Assembly (NCBI GenBank): GCA_913055635.1
Contig: CAJXLK010000006.1
Span: forward strand, 59,530-123,529
Source: an uncultured Bacteroidota bacterium
GTDB taxonomy: Bacteria; Bacteroidota; Bacteroidia; Bacteroidales; UBA12077
DNA length: 64,000 bases
Direction of reading: 5' to 3'
Positions 33,035 through 40,073 of the stretch are shown piece by piece. The first letter of the stretch is position 1. Each line of letters starts with the position of its first letter. A program made the position numbers and the translations under genes. The notes beneath the pieces are model-generated. The model saw only the letters and a program-made list of their open reading frames with translations. It had not been told where the DNA came from and searched no databases.

Positions 33035-33162
33035 AAATGCTTGAATGCTTGAATGCTTGAATGATTAAATGCTTAAATGCTTAAATGATTGGATGATAGA
33101 ATGATTGAATGAGTGAATGAGTGAATGGTAGAATGCTTGAATGCTTAAATGAGTGAATGGTA
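33035..33162. repeat. Sixteen tandem 8-base units, consensus GAATGCTT
   Basis: From 33035 to 33162 the sequence falls exactly into sixteen consecutive octamers with no indels. Variants are GAATGCTT, AAATGCTT, GAATGATT, GAATGAGT, GAATGGTA and similar; ATG at positions 3-5 is invariant. Because 8 is not a multiple of 3, no frame can stay meaningful, so this is non-coding. Confidence 0.93.
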
Positions 33163-33185
33163 GAGAAAGAATGGGAAAAAAGGGA

Positions 33186-33218
33186 TAAAAAAAGGACAAA
33201 TACAGTGCATTTGTCCTT
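33186..33218 (-). terminator. Second hairpin terminator after tRNA-Ala
   Basis: AAGGACAAAT (33192-33201) pairs with ATTTGTCCTT (33209-33218), a perfect 10-bp stem with a 7-base loop. Read leftward it is followed by a run of seven T residues, a good intrinsic terminator. It backs up the hairpin at 33253-33288. Confidence 0.8.
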
Positions 33219-33252
33219 CATTATATGATTCTACTGAATATGGCCGTGACTG

Positions 33253-33288
33253 GAAAAAAAACCCTCCTGCGGCTAATGCCCGGAGGGT
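33253..33288 (-). terminator. First hairpin terminator after tRNA-Ala
   Basis: ACCCTCC (33261-33267) pairs with GGAGGGT (33282-33288); an inner GGC/GCC pair can extend the stem. Read leftward the stem is followed by eight T residues. It lies 5 bases past the tRNA 3' end. Confidence 0.82.
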
Positions 33289-33292
33289 GAAG

Positions 33293-33366
33293 TGGAGACT
33301 ATGGGACTCGAACCCATGACCTCCACGCTGCCAGCGTGGCGCTCTAGCCAACTGAGCTAAGTCCCC
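33293..33366 (-). tRNA. tRNA-Ala (anticodon GGC)
   Basis: Read leftward, a 74-base cloverleaf forms. The acceptor arms GGGGACT and AGTCTCC pair, including the G3-U70 wobble that is the alanine identity element. The D arm has TTAGCTCAGTTGGCTAGAGC, the anticodon stem CCACG/CGTGG closes the loop CTGGCAG (anticodon GGC), and the T arm has GGTTCGAGTCCC. CCA is not encoded. Two terminators follow. Confidence 0.96.
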
Positions 33367-33683
33367 GTTTTGATGTGCTGCAAAAATAATATTTTTTACT
33401 GCAACAAAAAAATTTTTTAAAGATTCCCTCCTCTGTTCGGTATTGTATGAACGAAAAATGTTGATTAACTGTCTTTTACGACCTGATGAGGTAACCCCAT
33501 GAATTGGGGTAACATTCAATTTTTCGTTAAACCCTAAAGAGGATTGGTTCGATGGTGAAGTGGAATCATTATTTAATTTGCTCATTGCTAAATAGCATGC
33601 AATTCGAATGTTCAGCCACTTTTAGAAAACAGTCCATCCCCAATCATCAAGCAAAAAGACTGCTTACTGTCCTGCCATCTATC

Positions 33684-33746
33684 TGGTGGATTATGGTTAT
33701 GGTTTGGTGGATTGTGATTATGGTTTGGTGGATTATGATTATGGTA
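33684..33746. repeat. Three-copy 21-base tandem repeat upstream of panC
   Basis: Three units of 21 bases, consensus TGGTGGATTATGATTATGGTT, occupy 33684-33704, 33705-33725 and 33726-33746, differing at two or three positions each. The array ends 53 bases before the candidate panC -7 box. Unit length equals the other minisatellite at 30.7 kb but the sequence is unrelated. Confidence 0.88.
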
Positions 33747-33798
33747 TTGTTAGACAGTTTTCCGCATGGCAGTTCATTTTCCAGAATTATAGAATCGT

Positions 33799-33806
33799 TA
33801 TATTTG
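33799..33806 (+). promoter_or_regulatory. Candidate -7 promoter box for panC-panD
   Basis: TATATTTG fits the Bacteroidota -7 consensus TAnnTTTG and lies 26 bases before the panC ATG. The -33 region has only a T-rich stretch (CATTTTCC), not a clear TTTG. Confidence 0.4.
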
Positions 33807-33832
33807 CATATTCATTAAAAGATTATAGCCAT

Positions 33833-34678
33833 ATGGATGTCCTTCAAACGAAGGAAAGTTTAGCAAAGGAGTTGACCCAGCTAAAGGGTCAGGGCAGGAC
33901 GATAGGATTTGTTCCGACCATGGGTGCCCTTCACCGGGGGCATCTTTCCCTGGTGGATTGTTCCAGGCGGCAGGATGATGTAACGGTGGTCAGCATATTT
34001 GTCAATCCCACCCAGTTTAACCGGCGGGATGATTTTGAGCAATATCCGCGTAATTTAACTTCCGATTTAAAGGATTTGGAAGAGGCCGGGGTTCAGGTTG
34101 TTTTCATCCCCGGCGAAGCGGAGATGTATCCGGAGCCTGACCACCGGACCTTTGATTTTGGGCAGCTTGATAAGGTGATGGAGGGTCATTACCGGCCGGG
34201 GCATTTTGACGGAGTGGCCAAGATCGTCAGCAAGCTTTTTGATGCGGTACAGCCCCACCGGGCCTATTTCGGCGAGAAGGATTTCCAGCAGCTTGTCATC
34301 ATTCGGGACTTGACCCGCCAGATGGATTATGACATTGAGATCATCGGCTGCCCCATTGTCCGTGAACCCAACGGGCTGGCCATCAGTTCCCGGAACAAGC
34401 GCTTGTCGGCTGAACAGCGAAAACAGGCCGCGCAGTTGTCCCGGGTGATTTTTCAGGCCCGCCAGTATGCCGACCGTTATGCTATCGATCAGCTCAAAGC
34501 ATGGGTCGTCGCAGAGCTGAACAAAAACAGTGAAATGGATGTTGAATATTTTGAAGTGGTCGATGAGGCCACCCTCACTTCGGTGAACGCCTGGAGTGAT
34601 GCCTATTACAAAAGGGCCTGTGTGGCTGCTTGGGTAGGTCAGGTTCGCCTGATCGACAATGTCAAATTTTATTTTTAA
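33833..34678 (+). CDS. panC: Pantothenate synthetase
   Basis: PanC joins pantoate and beta-alanine using ATP, the last step of vitamin B5 synthesis. The 281-residue product has the nucleotidyltransferase motif PTMGALHRGHLSLVD (HxGH), FVNPTQFNRRDDFEQYPR, GHFDGVAKIVSKLF, FGEKDFQQL and IVREPNGLAISSRNKRL (KMSKS-like region). ATG at 33833 gives the family start MDVLQTKESL; the frame upstream crosses the 21-base repeats and is not real coding sequence. panD follows after 28 bases, so one transcript makes both beta-alanine and pantothenate. Confidence 0.95.
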   Translation: MDVLQTKESLAKELTQLKGQGRTIGFVPTMGALHRGHLSLVDCSRRQDDVTVVSIFVNPTQFNRRDDFEQYPRNLTSDLKDLEEAGVQVVFIPGEAEMYPEPDHRTFDFGQLDKVMEGHYRPGHFDGVAKIVSKLFDAVQPHRAYFGEKDFQQLVIIRDLTRQMDYDIEIIGCPIVREPNGLAISSRNKRLSAEQRKQAAQLSRVIFQARQYADRYAIDQLKAWVVAELNKNSEMDVEYFEVVDEATLTSVNAWSDAYYKRACVAAWVGQVRLIDNVKFYF

Positions 34679-34706
34679 TTTTGGACCGAATTAATAGCTG
34701 TGCCCT

Positions 34707-35057
34707 ATGAATATAGAAGTGGTCAAATCCAAGATACATAAGGTAACGGTCACCGAAGCCAACCTTCAGTATGTAGGGAGCATCACCATTGACCAGGATT
34801 TAATGGAAGCTTCCAATATACTTGAAAATGAAAAAGTGCAGGTGGTCAACATCAACAACGGCGAACGGCTCGAGACTTATGTGATTAGGGGTGAAAAGGG
34901 TTCCGGCGAGATCTGTCTCAATGGCCCGGCCGCTCGCAAAGTAGCTGTAGGCGATGTGGTGATTATCATTTCCTATGCCTCGATGGCCTTTGAAGAGGCC
35001 AAACAATTCAAGCCCGTGTTGTTATTCCCCGATACCGCAACCAATAAATTGATCTAG
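34707..35057 (+). CDS. panD: Aspartate 1-decarboxylase
   Basis: PanD makes beta-alanine from aspartate for PanC. The 116-residue proenzyme has the self-cleavage site YVGSITID, with Gly24-Ser25 giving the pyruvoyl group at Ser25, plus the active-site Tyr in [19 protein letters not shown] and [10 protein letters not shown]. It sits between panC and a flippase-like membrane protein, 5 bases before the latter. Confidence 0.95.
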   Translation: MNIEVVKSKIHKVTVTEANLQYVGSITIDQDLMEASNILENEKVQVVNINNGERLETYVIRGEKGSGEICLNGPAARKVAVGDVVIIISYASMAFEEAKQFKPVLLFPDTATNKLI

Positions 35058-35062
35058 CATTA

Positions 35063-36175
35063 TTGAAAAGAACCGTTTATAAATCGCTGCGCTTTTTAAT
35101 TTTTTTAGCCATCGGCCTTCTATTGCTCTATCTGGCTTTTCAGGGTGTCAGCCTGGAAAAATTTGTAGCCAGTTTGCGGAAGGCCAATTTTCTTTGGGTG
35201 GCTTTGGCCCTGTTTTTTGCCTTTATTGGTTATCTGAGCCGTGCCTATCGCTGGAGATTGCTGATTAAACCCCTGAATTACGATCCTCCCTTCCGCAATG
35301 TTTTTTATGCTTTGATGTTGGGGTATACGGCCAACTTTGCCCTTCCCCGGATTGGGGAAGTTACACGCTGCGGGTCTCTGAGGAAATCTGACAACATTCC
35401 CGTTGATTCACTCCTGGGAACGGTCATCATTGAGCGGGCCATTGATCTGGTGATTCTCTTGATGATCACGGTCATCATTTTTTTCAGCAAGATTGGTTTT
35501 TTTGGAGCTTTTTTCAGGAAAAACCTTTTCCGACCGATGCTGGAGCAAGTCGAGGGCGCCCTGAGCGTTTCCCTGCTGAGCTGGATTATCGCCCTGGCTA
35601 TACTGGCTGTTGTGATCGGGGGCCTTTGGTTTTTGTTCCGAAGGTTTTCGGCCAGCCCCGCGGTTGTTAAGATCCGTAAACTGGTGCGCGGAGTTGTATA
35701 TGGGTTGAAAACCATCGCCCGGATGCAACATCGTTGGGCTTTTATTATGCACACCGGCATCATTTGGCTGATGTATTTTTTGATGACCTATGTCCTTGTC
35801 TTTGCCCTGCCAGCCACTTCGCACCTGGGCCCCATCGATGGCTTGTTCCTTTTGGTGATCGGGGGCCTTGGTATGTCGGCCCCGGTACAGGGAGGTTTGG
35901 GTGCTTTTCACGTGATTACTACTTTGGGCCTGTCACTTTACGGCATTTCTCAGTCCAACGGCGTTGCCTATGCCGTACTTTCCCATGAGTCGCAGTCCCT
36001 TTTTGCCATATTCCTGGGAATGATCTCTTTTATCATGCTTATGATAGAAAACCGCCGCGACCGGAAAGCAAAAAGCCAGGCGGCCAGAAGTGGCCCCTAC
36101 CAAACTGAAAACGAACAACAAAACCAACGACATGGATTATCTCAAACTCACCCAGTCGAAGATCATCAGCGATGA
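35063..36175 (+). CDS. Flippase-like (lysylphosphatidylglycerol synthase TM domain) membrane protein
   Basis: The 370-residue protein has about seven to eight hydrophobic segments and the family marks YLSRAYRWRLLIKPL, NFALPRIGEVTRCGSL and GTVIIERAIDL, followed by a C-terminal GGLGMSAPVQGGLGAFH motif. This matches the integral-membrane half of MprF-type flippases (UPF0104); no LPG synthase domain is present. A role in moving lipids or lipid-linked sugars across the inner membrane is inferred. No ATG is available at the right place: the start is taken as TTG at 35063, 5 bases after panD. The last 44 bases overlap the heptose adenylyltransferase gene. Confidence 0.85.
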   Translation: MKRTVYKSLRFLIFLAIGLLLLYLAFQGVSLEKFVASLRKANFLWVALALFFAFIGYLSRAYRWRLLIKPLNYDPPFRNVFYALMLGYTANFALPRIGEVTRCGSLRKSDNIPVDSLLGTVIIERAIDLVILLMITVIIFFSKIGFFGAFFRKNLFRPMLEQVEGALSVSLLSWIIALAILAVVIGGLWFLFRRFSASPAVVKIRKLVRGVVYGLKTIARMQHRWAFIMHTGIIWLMYFLMTYVLVFALPATSHLGPIDGLFLLVIGGLGMSAPVQGGLGAFHVITTLGLSLYGISQSNGVAYAVLSHESQSLFAIFLGMISFIMLMIENRRDRKAKSQAARSGPYQTENEQQNQRHGLSQTHPVEDHQR

Positions 36176-36626
36176 CAACCTTGATGCATTGCTCACTTAT
36201 TGGCGGTTAAAGGATGAAACCATTGTTTTCACCAACGGCTGTTTTGATCTGCTTCACCGCGGGCATATGGAGTATCTGGCCCGGGCTGCTTCCCTGGGCA
36301 GCATCCTGCTGGTGGGGGTCAATACCGACCGCTCGGTACGCAGCATTAAAGGAGATCAGCGTCCCGTGCAGGATGAATATTCGAGGGCGCTGTTAACCGC
36401 TTCATTAAGATATGTGACCGGGGTTAAACTTTTTGATGAAGACACTCCGTATGATTTAATTCATCATATTAAACCGGATATTTTGGTTAAAGGCGGTGAT
36501 TACCGACAGGAAGATATTGTAGGGGCTGAGGTGGTGAAAAACCATGGGGGGCGCATTGAAACCATAGAATTTACCGAAGGTTATTCAACCAGCGTCCTGA
36601 TTGACCGGATCCGGCAAATTCAATAG
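36132..36626 (+). CDS. D-glycero-beta-D-manno-heptose 1-phosphate adenylyltransferase (HldE C-domain/RfaE2)
   Basis: A single-domain, 164-residue cytidylyltransferase-like enzyme that makes ADP-heptose for the LPS core. It has TNGCFDLLHRGHMEYL (HxGH), LLVGVNTDRSVRSIKGDQRP and the VKGGDYRQEDIVG motif with the C-terminal TEGYSTSVLIDRI. The kinase half (RfaE1) is not attached, as usual in Bacteroidota. ATG at 36132 (MDYLKLTQSK) lies inside the end of the preceding gene; the overlap suggests translational coupling. Related glycerol-3-phosphate cytidylyltransferases share the fold, so the assignment is strong but not absolute. Confidence 0.88.
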   Translation: MDYLKLTQSKIISDDNLDALLTYWRLKDETIVFTNGCFDLLHRGHMEYLARAASLGSILLVGVNTDRSVRSIKGDQRPVQDEYSRALLTASLRYVTGVKLFDEDTPYDLIHHIKPDILVKGGDYRQEDIVGAEVVKNHGGRIETIEFTEGYSTSVLIDRIRQIQ

Positions 36627-36629
36627 GAG

Positions 36630-37988
36630 ATGGCTAAAAAACGTACGGTATATGTATGTCAGAATTGTGGGGCGGAATCAGCCAAGTGGATCGGTCGCTG
36701 CCCCAGTTGCGGGCAGTGGAATACCTACAAGGAGGCGGTGGTGGCCCCGGACCAATCTTCTGGTTCAGAAGGTTTTACCGGTGATGCGGGCTCGATCAGC
36801 CCTCTTTCGGAAATTTCCCTGGAACAGGACCAACGTTTTTCCACCCATTATCCTGAGGTGGATCGCGTTCTGGGAGGTGGCATGGTGCCGGGTTCGCTCA
36901 TTTTGGTCGGCGGAGAGCCCGGCATTGGCAAGTCCACCCTTGCCCTCCAAATTGCCCTCCGCTCAGCAGATATCAAGACGCTTTATGTCTCGGGTGAAGA
37001 AAGCCTCAGGCAGCTCAAACTGCGTTCCGACCGGTTGAAGGATGGCAACAATGAGGTTTATTTGCTCAATGAAACCGGACTGGAACAAGTCATTGACCAG
37101 GCCACCTCTTTTCATCCCGACCTGGTGATTGTCGATTCCATCCAAACCCTTTTTTCGGAAAATTTTGAATCAGCCCCCGGCAGCGTATCCCAGGTAAGGC
37201 AAGCTGCTACACGGTTGTTGTATTTTGCCAAGTCCCGTTCCATACCGGTGATGATCATCGGCCACATCAACAAGGAAGGCAATATTGCCGGGCCCAAAGT
37301 GCTGGAGCATATTGTGGATGTGGTCCTTCAGTTTGAAGGCGATAACCATTATATCTACCGGGTGCTGCGGTCGCTAAAAAACCGTTTCGGTTCCACCAAT
37401 GAGCTGGGCATCTTTGAAATGCGTCAGTCCGGCCTGCAGGAGGTGACCAACCCTTCCCAGTTATTGGTCAATCAGCATCAGGATGAGCTCAGCGGGGTGG
37501 CCATTGCTTCCACCCTCGATGGCATTCGCCCTTTTTTGGTTGAAATACAGGCCCTGGTCAGTCCCTCATCTTACGGTACACCCCAACGCACCACCACCGG
37601 CTTTGACATCCGGCGCCTGTCGATGTTGCTGGCGGTCGTTGAAAAGCGGATCAACCTACATTTGTACAATAAGGATGTGTTTTTGAATCTGGCCGGGGGC
37701 ATTCGGGTGACCGACCCTGCCATTGATCTGGCTATTATAGCGGCGGTGCTGAGTTCCAACATGGATGCGCCTCTGGGCAATAAAAGGTGTTTTGCCGGAG
37801 AAGTGGGTCTGTCAGGTGAAATACGGGCGGTGAATCAAATTGAGAAACGCGTTTTGGAAGCTGATAAGCTGGGTTACCGTGAGATCTTCCTTTCCGGTTA
37901 CAACCAGATTGAGCGGTCTCCAGGTCAAATCCGCCTGCGTTTTGTCAATACCGTGCGGGATCTTTTCACCCAGTTGTTTAAATCGTAA
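36630..37988 (+). CDS. radA: DNA repair protein RadA
   Basis: RadA is a RecA-like helicase that helps branch migration and processing of recombination intermediates. The 452-residue product has the N-terminal zinc finger (CQNCGAESAKWIGRCPSCG, Cys10, 13, 24, 27), Walker A GGEPGIGKSTLALQ, VSGEESLRQLKLR, Walker B region DLVIVDSIQTLF, the RadA-specific KNRFGST motif and a C-terminal Lon-protease-like domain. It starts 3 bases after the adenylyltransferase gene and is followed by an ABC ATPase after 18 bases. Confidence 0.96.
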   Translation: MAKKRTVYVCQNCGAESAKWIGRCPSCGQWNTYKEAVVAPDQSSGSEGFTGDAGSISPLSEISLEQDQRFSTHYPEVDRVLGGGMVPGSLILVGGEPGIGKSTLALQIALRSADIKTLYVSGEESLRQLKLRSDRLKDGNNEVYLLNETGLEQVIDQATSFHPDLVIVDSIQTLFSENFESAPGSVSQVRQAATRLLYFAKSRSIPVMIIGHINKEGNIAGPKVLEHIVDVVLQFEGDNHYIYRVLRSLKNRFGSTNELGIFEMRQSGLQEVTNPSQLLVNQHQDELSGVAIASTLDGIRPFLVEIQALVSPSSYGTPQRTTTGFDIRRLSMLLAVVEKRINLHLYNKDVFLNLAGGIRVTDPAIDLAIIAAVLSSNMDAPLGNKRCFAGEVGLSGEIRAVNQIEKRVLEADKLGYREIFLSGYNQIERSPGQIRLRFVNTVRDLFTQLFKS

Positions 37989-38006
37989 AGATCAGCCAAT
38001 CTCAAC

Positions 38007-39785
38007 ATGAATAACCCCCTGCTAAGCATCAGCGGTTTGACCGTCAGTTTCCCCTACAGCCGGGGACGGCACCGGGCGGTGGATGATGTCAGCCTGGATC
38101 TCAGTGGGGGCCGTTCCCTGGGTATTGTGGGAGAATCGGGTTCAGGCAAGTCGCTTACGGCCCTCTCGGTGCTCAACCTATTGCCGGTGGCTGCCCGGGT
38201 GGATCAGGGATCGGTGTTCTATTACCCCGGCTCGGGTAAAACCCTTGATCTGTTGAAGGTTCCTCCCCGACAAATCCGGCAGATCAGGGGCAATGCCATC
38301 TCCATGATTTTTCAGGAACCGATGACTTCGCTTAATCCGGTATTCACCTGTGGCGACCAGGTGGTTGAGGCCATCCGCACCCACCAGGATTATAGCTATG
38401 GCCAGGCCAAAAAACAAGCCCTCAAGTGGTTTCGGGAAGTTGAGCTGCCCAGCCCGGAGCGCATCTATAAAAGTTATCCCCATGAGCTTTCCGGGGGTCA
38501 GCGCCAACGGGTGATGATAGCCATGGCCGTCTCGTGCAATCCGAGCCTTTTAATTGCCGACGAGCCCACCACTGCTTTGGATGTCACCATTCAGCAATCG
38601 ATCCTTCAATTGCTGGGAGGGTTGAAAGAACGCTACGGGATGAGCCTGATGTTTATCTCTCATGATTTGGCGGTGGTTTCTCAGGTGGCTGACGACCTGG
38701 CCGTTATGCACCAGGGCAGGGTGGTGGAAAAAGGAACCAAAGAGGCCCTGCTGCGCGACCCCCAGAATGATTATACCCGTGGGCTCATGGCATGCCGGCC
38801 GCCCCTGGATCACAGACCCCAACGCCTGTATACCCTGGCCGACTTTACCCGGGATCAACGCCATGCTGCTCCCGGACCGAAAAATGCCTCCACCGCCGGT
38901 CAAAAATCGGCCCCGACTTATGGTCAAAAATCGACTCCCCCTACCGGTCAAATATCCTCCTTTGATTCCGACCCCCATGACAAGCCTTCTTCTTATTCCA
39001 ACGAACTGTTTTCCCTTAGAGGCCTTTCCAAAGATTTTGCCCTGAAAACCAATTTCTGGGGAAAAGCGGTGCAGCAACTGCGGGCCCTTGACCGGGTCGA
39101 TCTGGACATTTACAAAGGGCAAACCCTTGGTCTGGTCGGGGAATCGGGAAGCGGCAAGTCTACCCTGGCCCGGGTCCTGCTCAGACTGATTTTGCCCAGC
39201 GAGGGCCTTTTTCGTTATCAGGGCGGTGATGTGGCAGAATTTGGAAAAAAGCAAATGCAGGCTTTCCGCCAGCAAGTGCAAATCGTTTTCCAGGATCCCT
39301 ATTCTACCCTGAACCCTCGCCTTTCAACCGGAAGTATGATCTCCGAGCCCCTGCGCTATTACCGGTATTACACCGATAGAAAACAACGCCGGGACAGGGT
39401 GATGGAATTGCTTGAAAATGTTCGGCTTACACCAGATTATTACAACCGCTATCCCCATGAGCTTTCCGGGGGCGAAAGGCAGCGGGTGGCCATTGCCCGG
39501 GTTTTGGCTTTGAACCCCGGATTCCTGGTCCTCGATGAGGCCGTCTCTGCCCTGGATGTCTCCATCCAGGCCGAAATACTTAATTTGCTTCAGGAACTGA
39601 AAAGCCGGTACCATCTGACGTATGTTTTTATCACCCATGATTTTTCGGTGGTACGGTTCATGTCCGATCGCATTGCCGTGATGAAAGAAGGGCGGGTTGT
39701 AGAAACCGGTGCCGCGGAGGAACTTTTCCGTTCTCCTTCCCATGGGTATACCCGTCGGTTGCTTGAATCCATCCCCTCACTCTAA
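38007..39785 (+). CDS. Fused oligopeptide ABC transporter ATPase (DppD-DppF type)
   Basis: A 592-residue protein with two complete ABC domains. Domain 1 (about 1-270) has [28 protein letters not shown] and [14 protein letters not shown]. Domain 2 (about 335-592) has [32 protein letters not shown] and [14 protein letters not shown]. Each is like the ATPase of dipeptide, oligopeptide or nickel importers, and the fusion replaces separate DppD and DppF subunits. A linker (about 288-330) has three short similar segments ([26 protein letters not shown]). No permease or binding-protein gene is adjacent, so its partners must be elsewhere. Confidence 0.9.
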   Translation: MNNPLLSISGLTVSFPYSRGRHRAVDDVSLDLSGGRSLGIVGESGSGKSLTALSVLNLLPVAARVDQGSVFYYPGSGKTLDLLKVPPRQIRQIRGNAISMIFQEPMTSLNPVFTCGDQVVEAIRTHQDYSYGQAKKQALKWFREVELPSPERIYKSYPHELSGGQRQRVMIAMAVSCNPSLLIADEPTTALDVTIQQSILQLLGGLKERYGMSLMFISHDLAVVSQVADDLAVMHQGRVVEKGTKEALLRDPQNDYTRGLMACRPPLDHRPQRLYTLADFTRDQRHAAPGPKNASTAGQKSAPTYGQKSTPPTGQISSFDSDPHDKPSSYSNELFSLRGLSKDFALKTNFWGKAVQQLRALDRVDLDIYKGQTLGLVGESGSGKSTLARVLLRLILPSEGLFRYQGGDVAEFGKKQMQAFRQQVQIVFQDPYSTLNPRLSTGSMISEPLRYYRYYTDRKQRRDRVMELLENVRLTPDYYNRYPHELSGGERQRVAIARVLALNPGFLVLDEAVSALDVSIQAEILNLLQELKSRYHLTYVFITHDFSVVRFMSDRIAVMKEGRVVETGAAEELFRSPSHGYTRRLLESIPSL

Positions 39786-40073
39786 GGCAGGCCTTTGGCC
39801 GCAAGACCCATGTCCCGTTTTCTTTTTTTTACACCGCAGATGGTTTTTATGGATTATTCGGCTTACTGGCTGGATTCAAATATCATCCCGGTAACAATTT
39901 ATTTTTTTGACTTTCCGGGCCATCATCAATTCATAGCGAGGACGGCCAGCAATATGACTGCTAAAGACTTTTCGCCAATTGTCTGGGCTGCCATGTTCTG
40001 TCACCGGCTGCCAGCCCGGGATAGTTGACCGCACAAGCTCATTGCTGGTGAGGTAAAACGCACCACAAGGGGG

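Larger units (their letters stand above)
32883..33292. other. Region between the Rrf2 gene and tRNA-Ala
   Basis: The region contains the 5' side of the Rrf2 gene (AT-rich, 32883-32945), a 16-copy 8-base repeat array (33035-33162) and two tandem hairpin terminators for the leftward tRNA transcript (33186-33218 and 33253-33288). A leftward frame crossing the tRNA (33145-33585) is not a gene. Confidence 0.5.
33367..33832. other. Divergent region between tRNA-Ala and panC
   Basis: This 466-base stretch holds the promoters for the leftward tRNA and rightward panC. A 21-base tandem repeat occupies 33684-33746 and a TATATTTG -7 box lies at 33799-33806. A rightward frame (33552-33818) reads as a repeated WWIMVMV string over the repeats; it looks like a chance frame. 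No other feature was seen. Confidence 0.45.

Noticed and set aside
33145..33585. Leftward 146-codon frame
   Set aside because: It runs straight through the tRNA-Ala gene and its two terminators.
33552..33818. Rightward 88-codon frame with WWIMVMV repeats that looks like a membrane peptide
   Set aside because: The hydrophobic string is only the translation of the 21-base repeat, and the frame covers the panC promoter region.
38007..39785. Fused ABC ATPase considered as an ABC-F translation factor
   Set aside because: The closest motifs and spacing are those of Dpp/Opp importer ATPases, including the C-terminal HGYTRRLL segment typical of the oligopeptide group.
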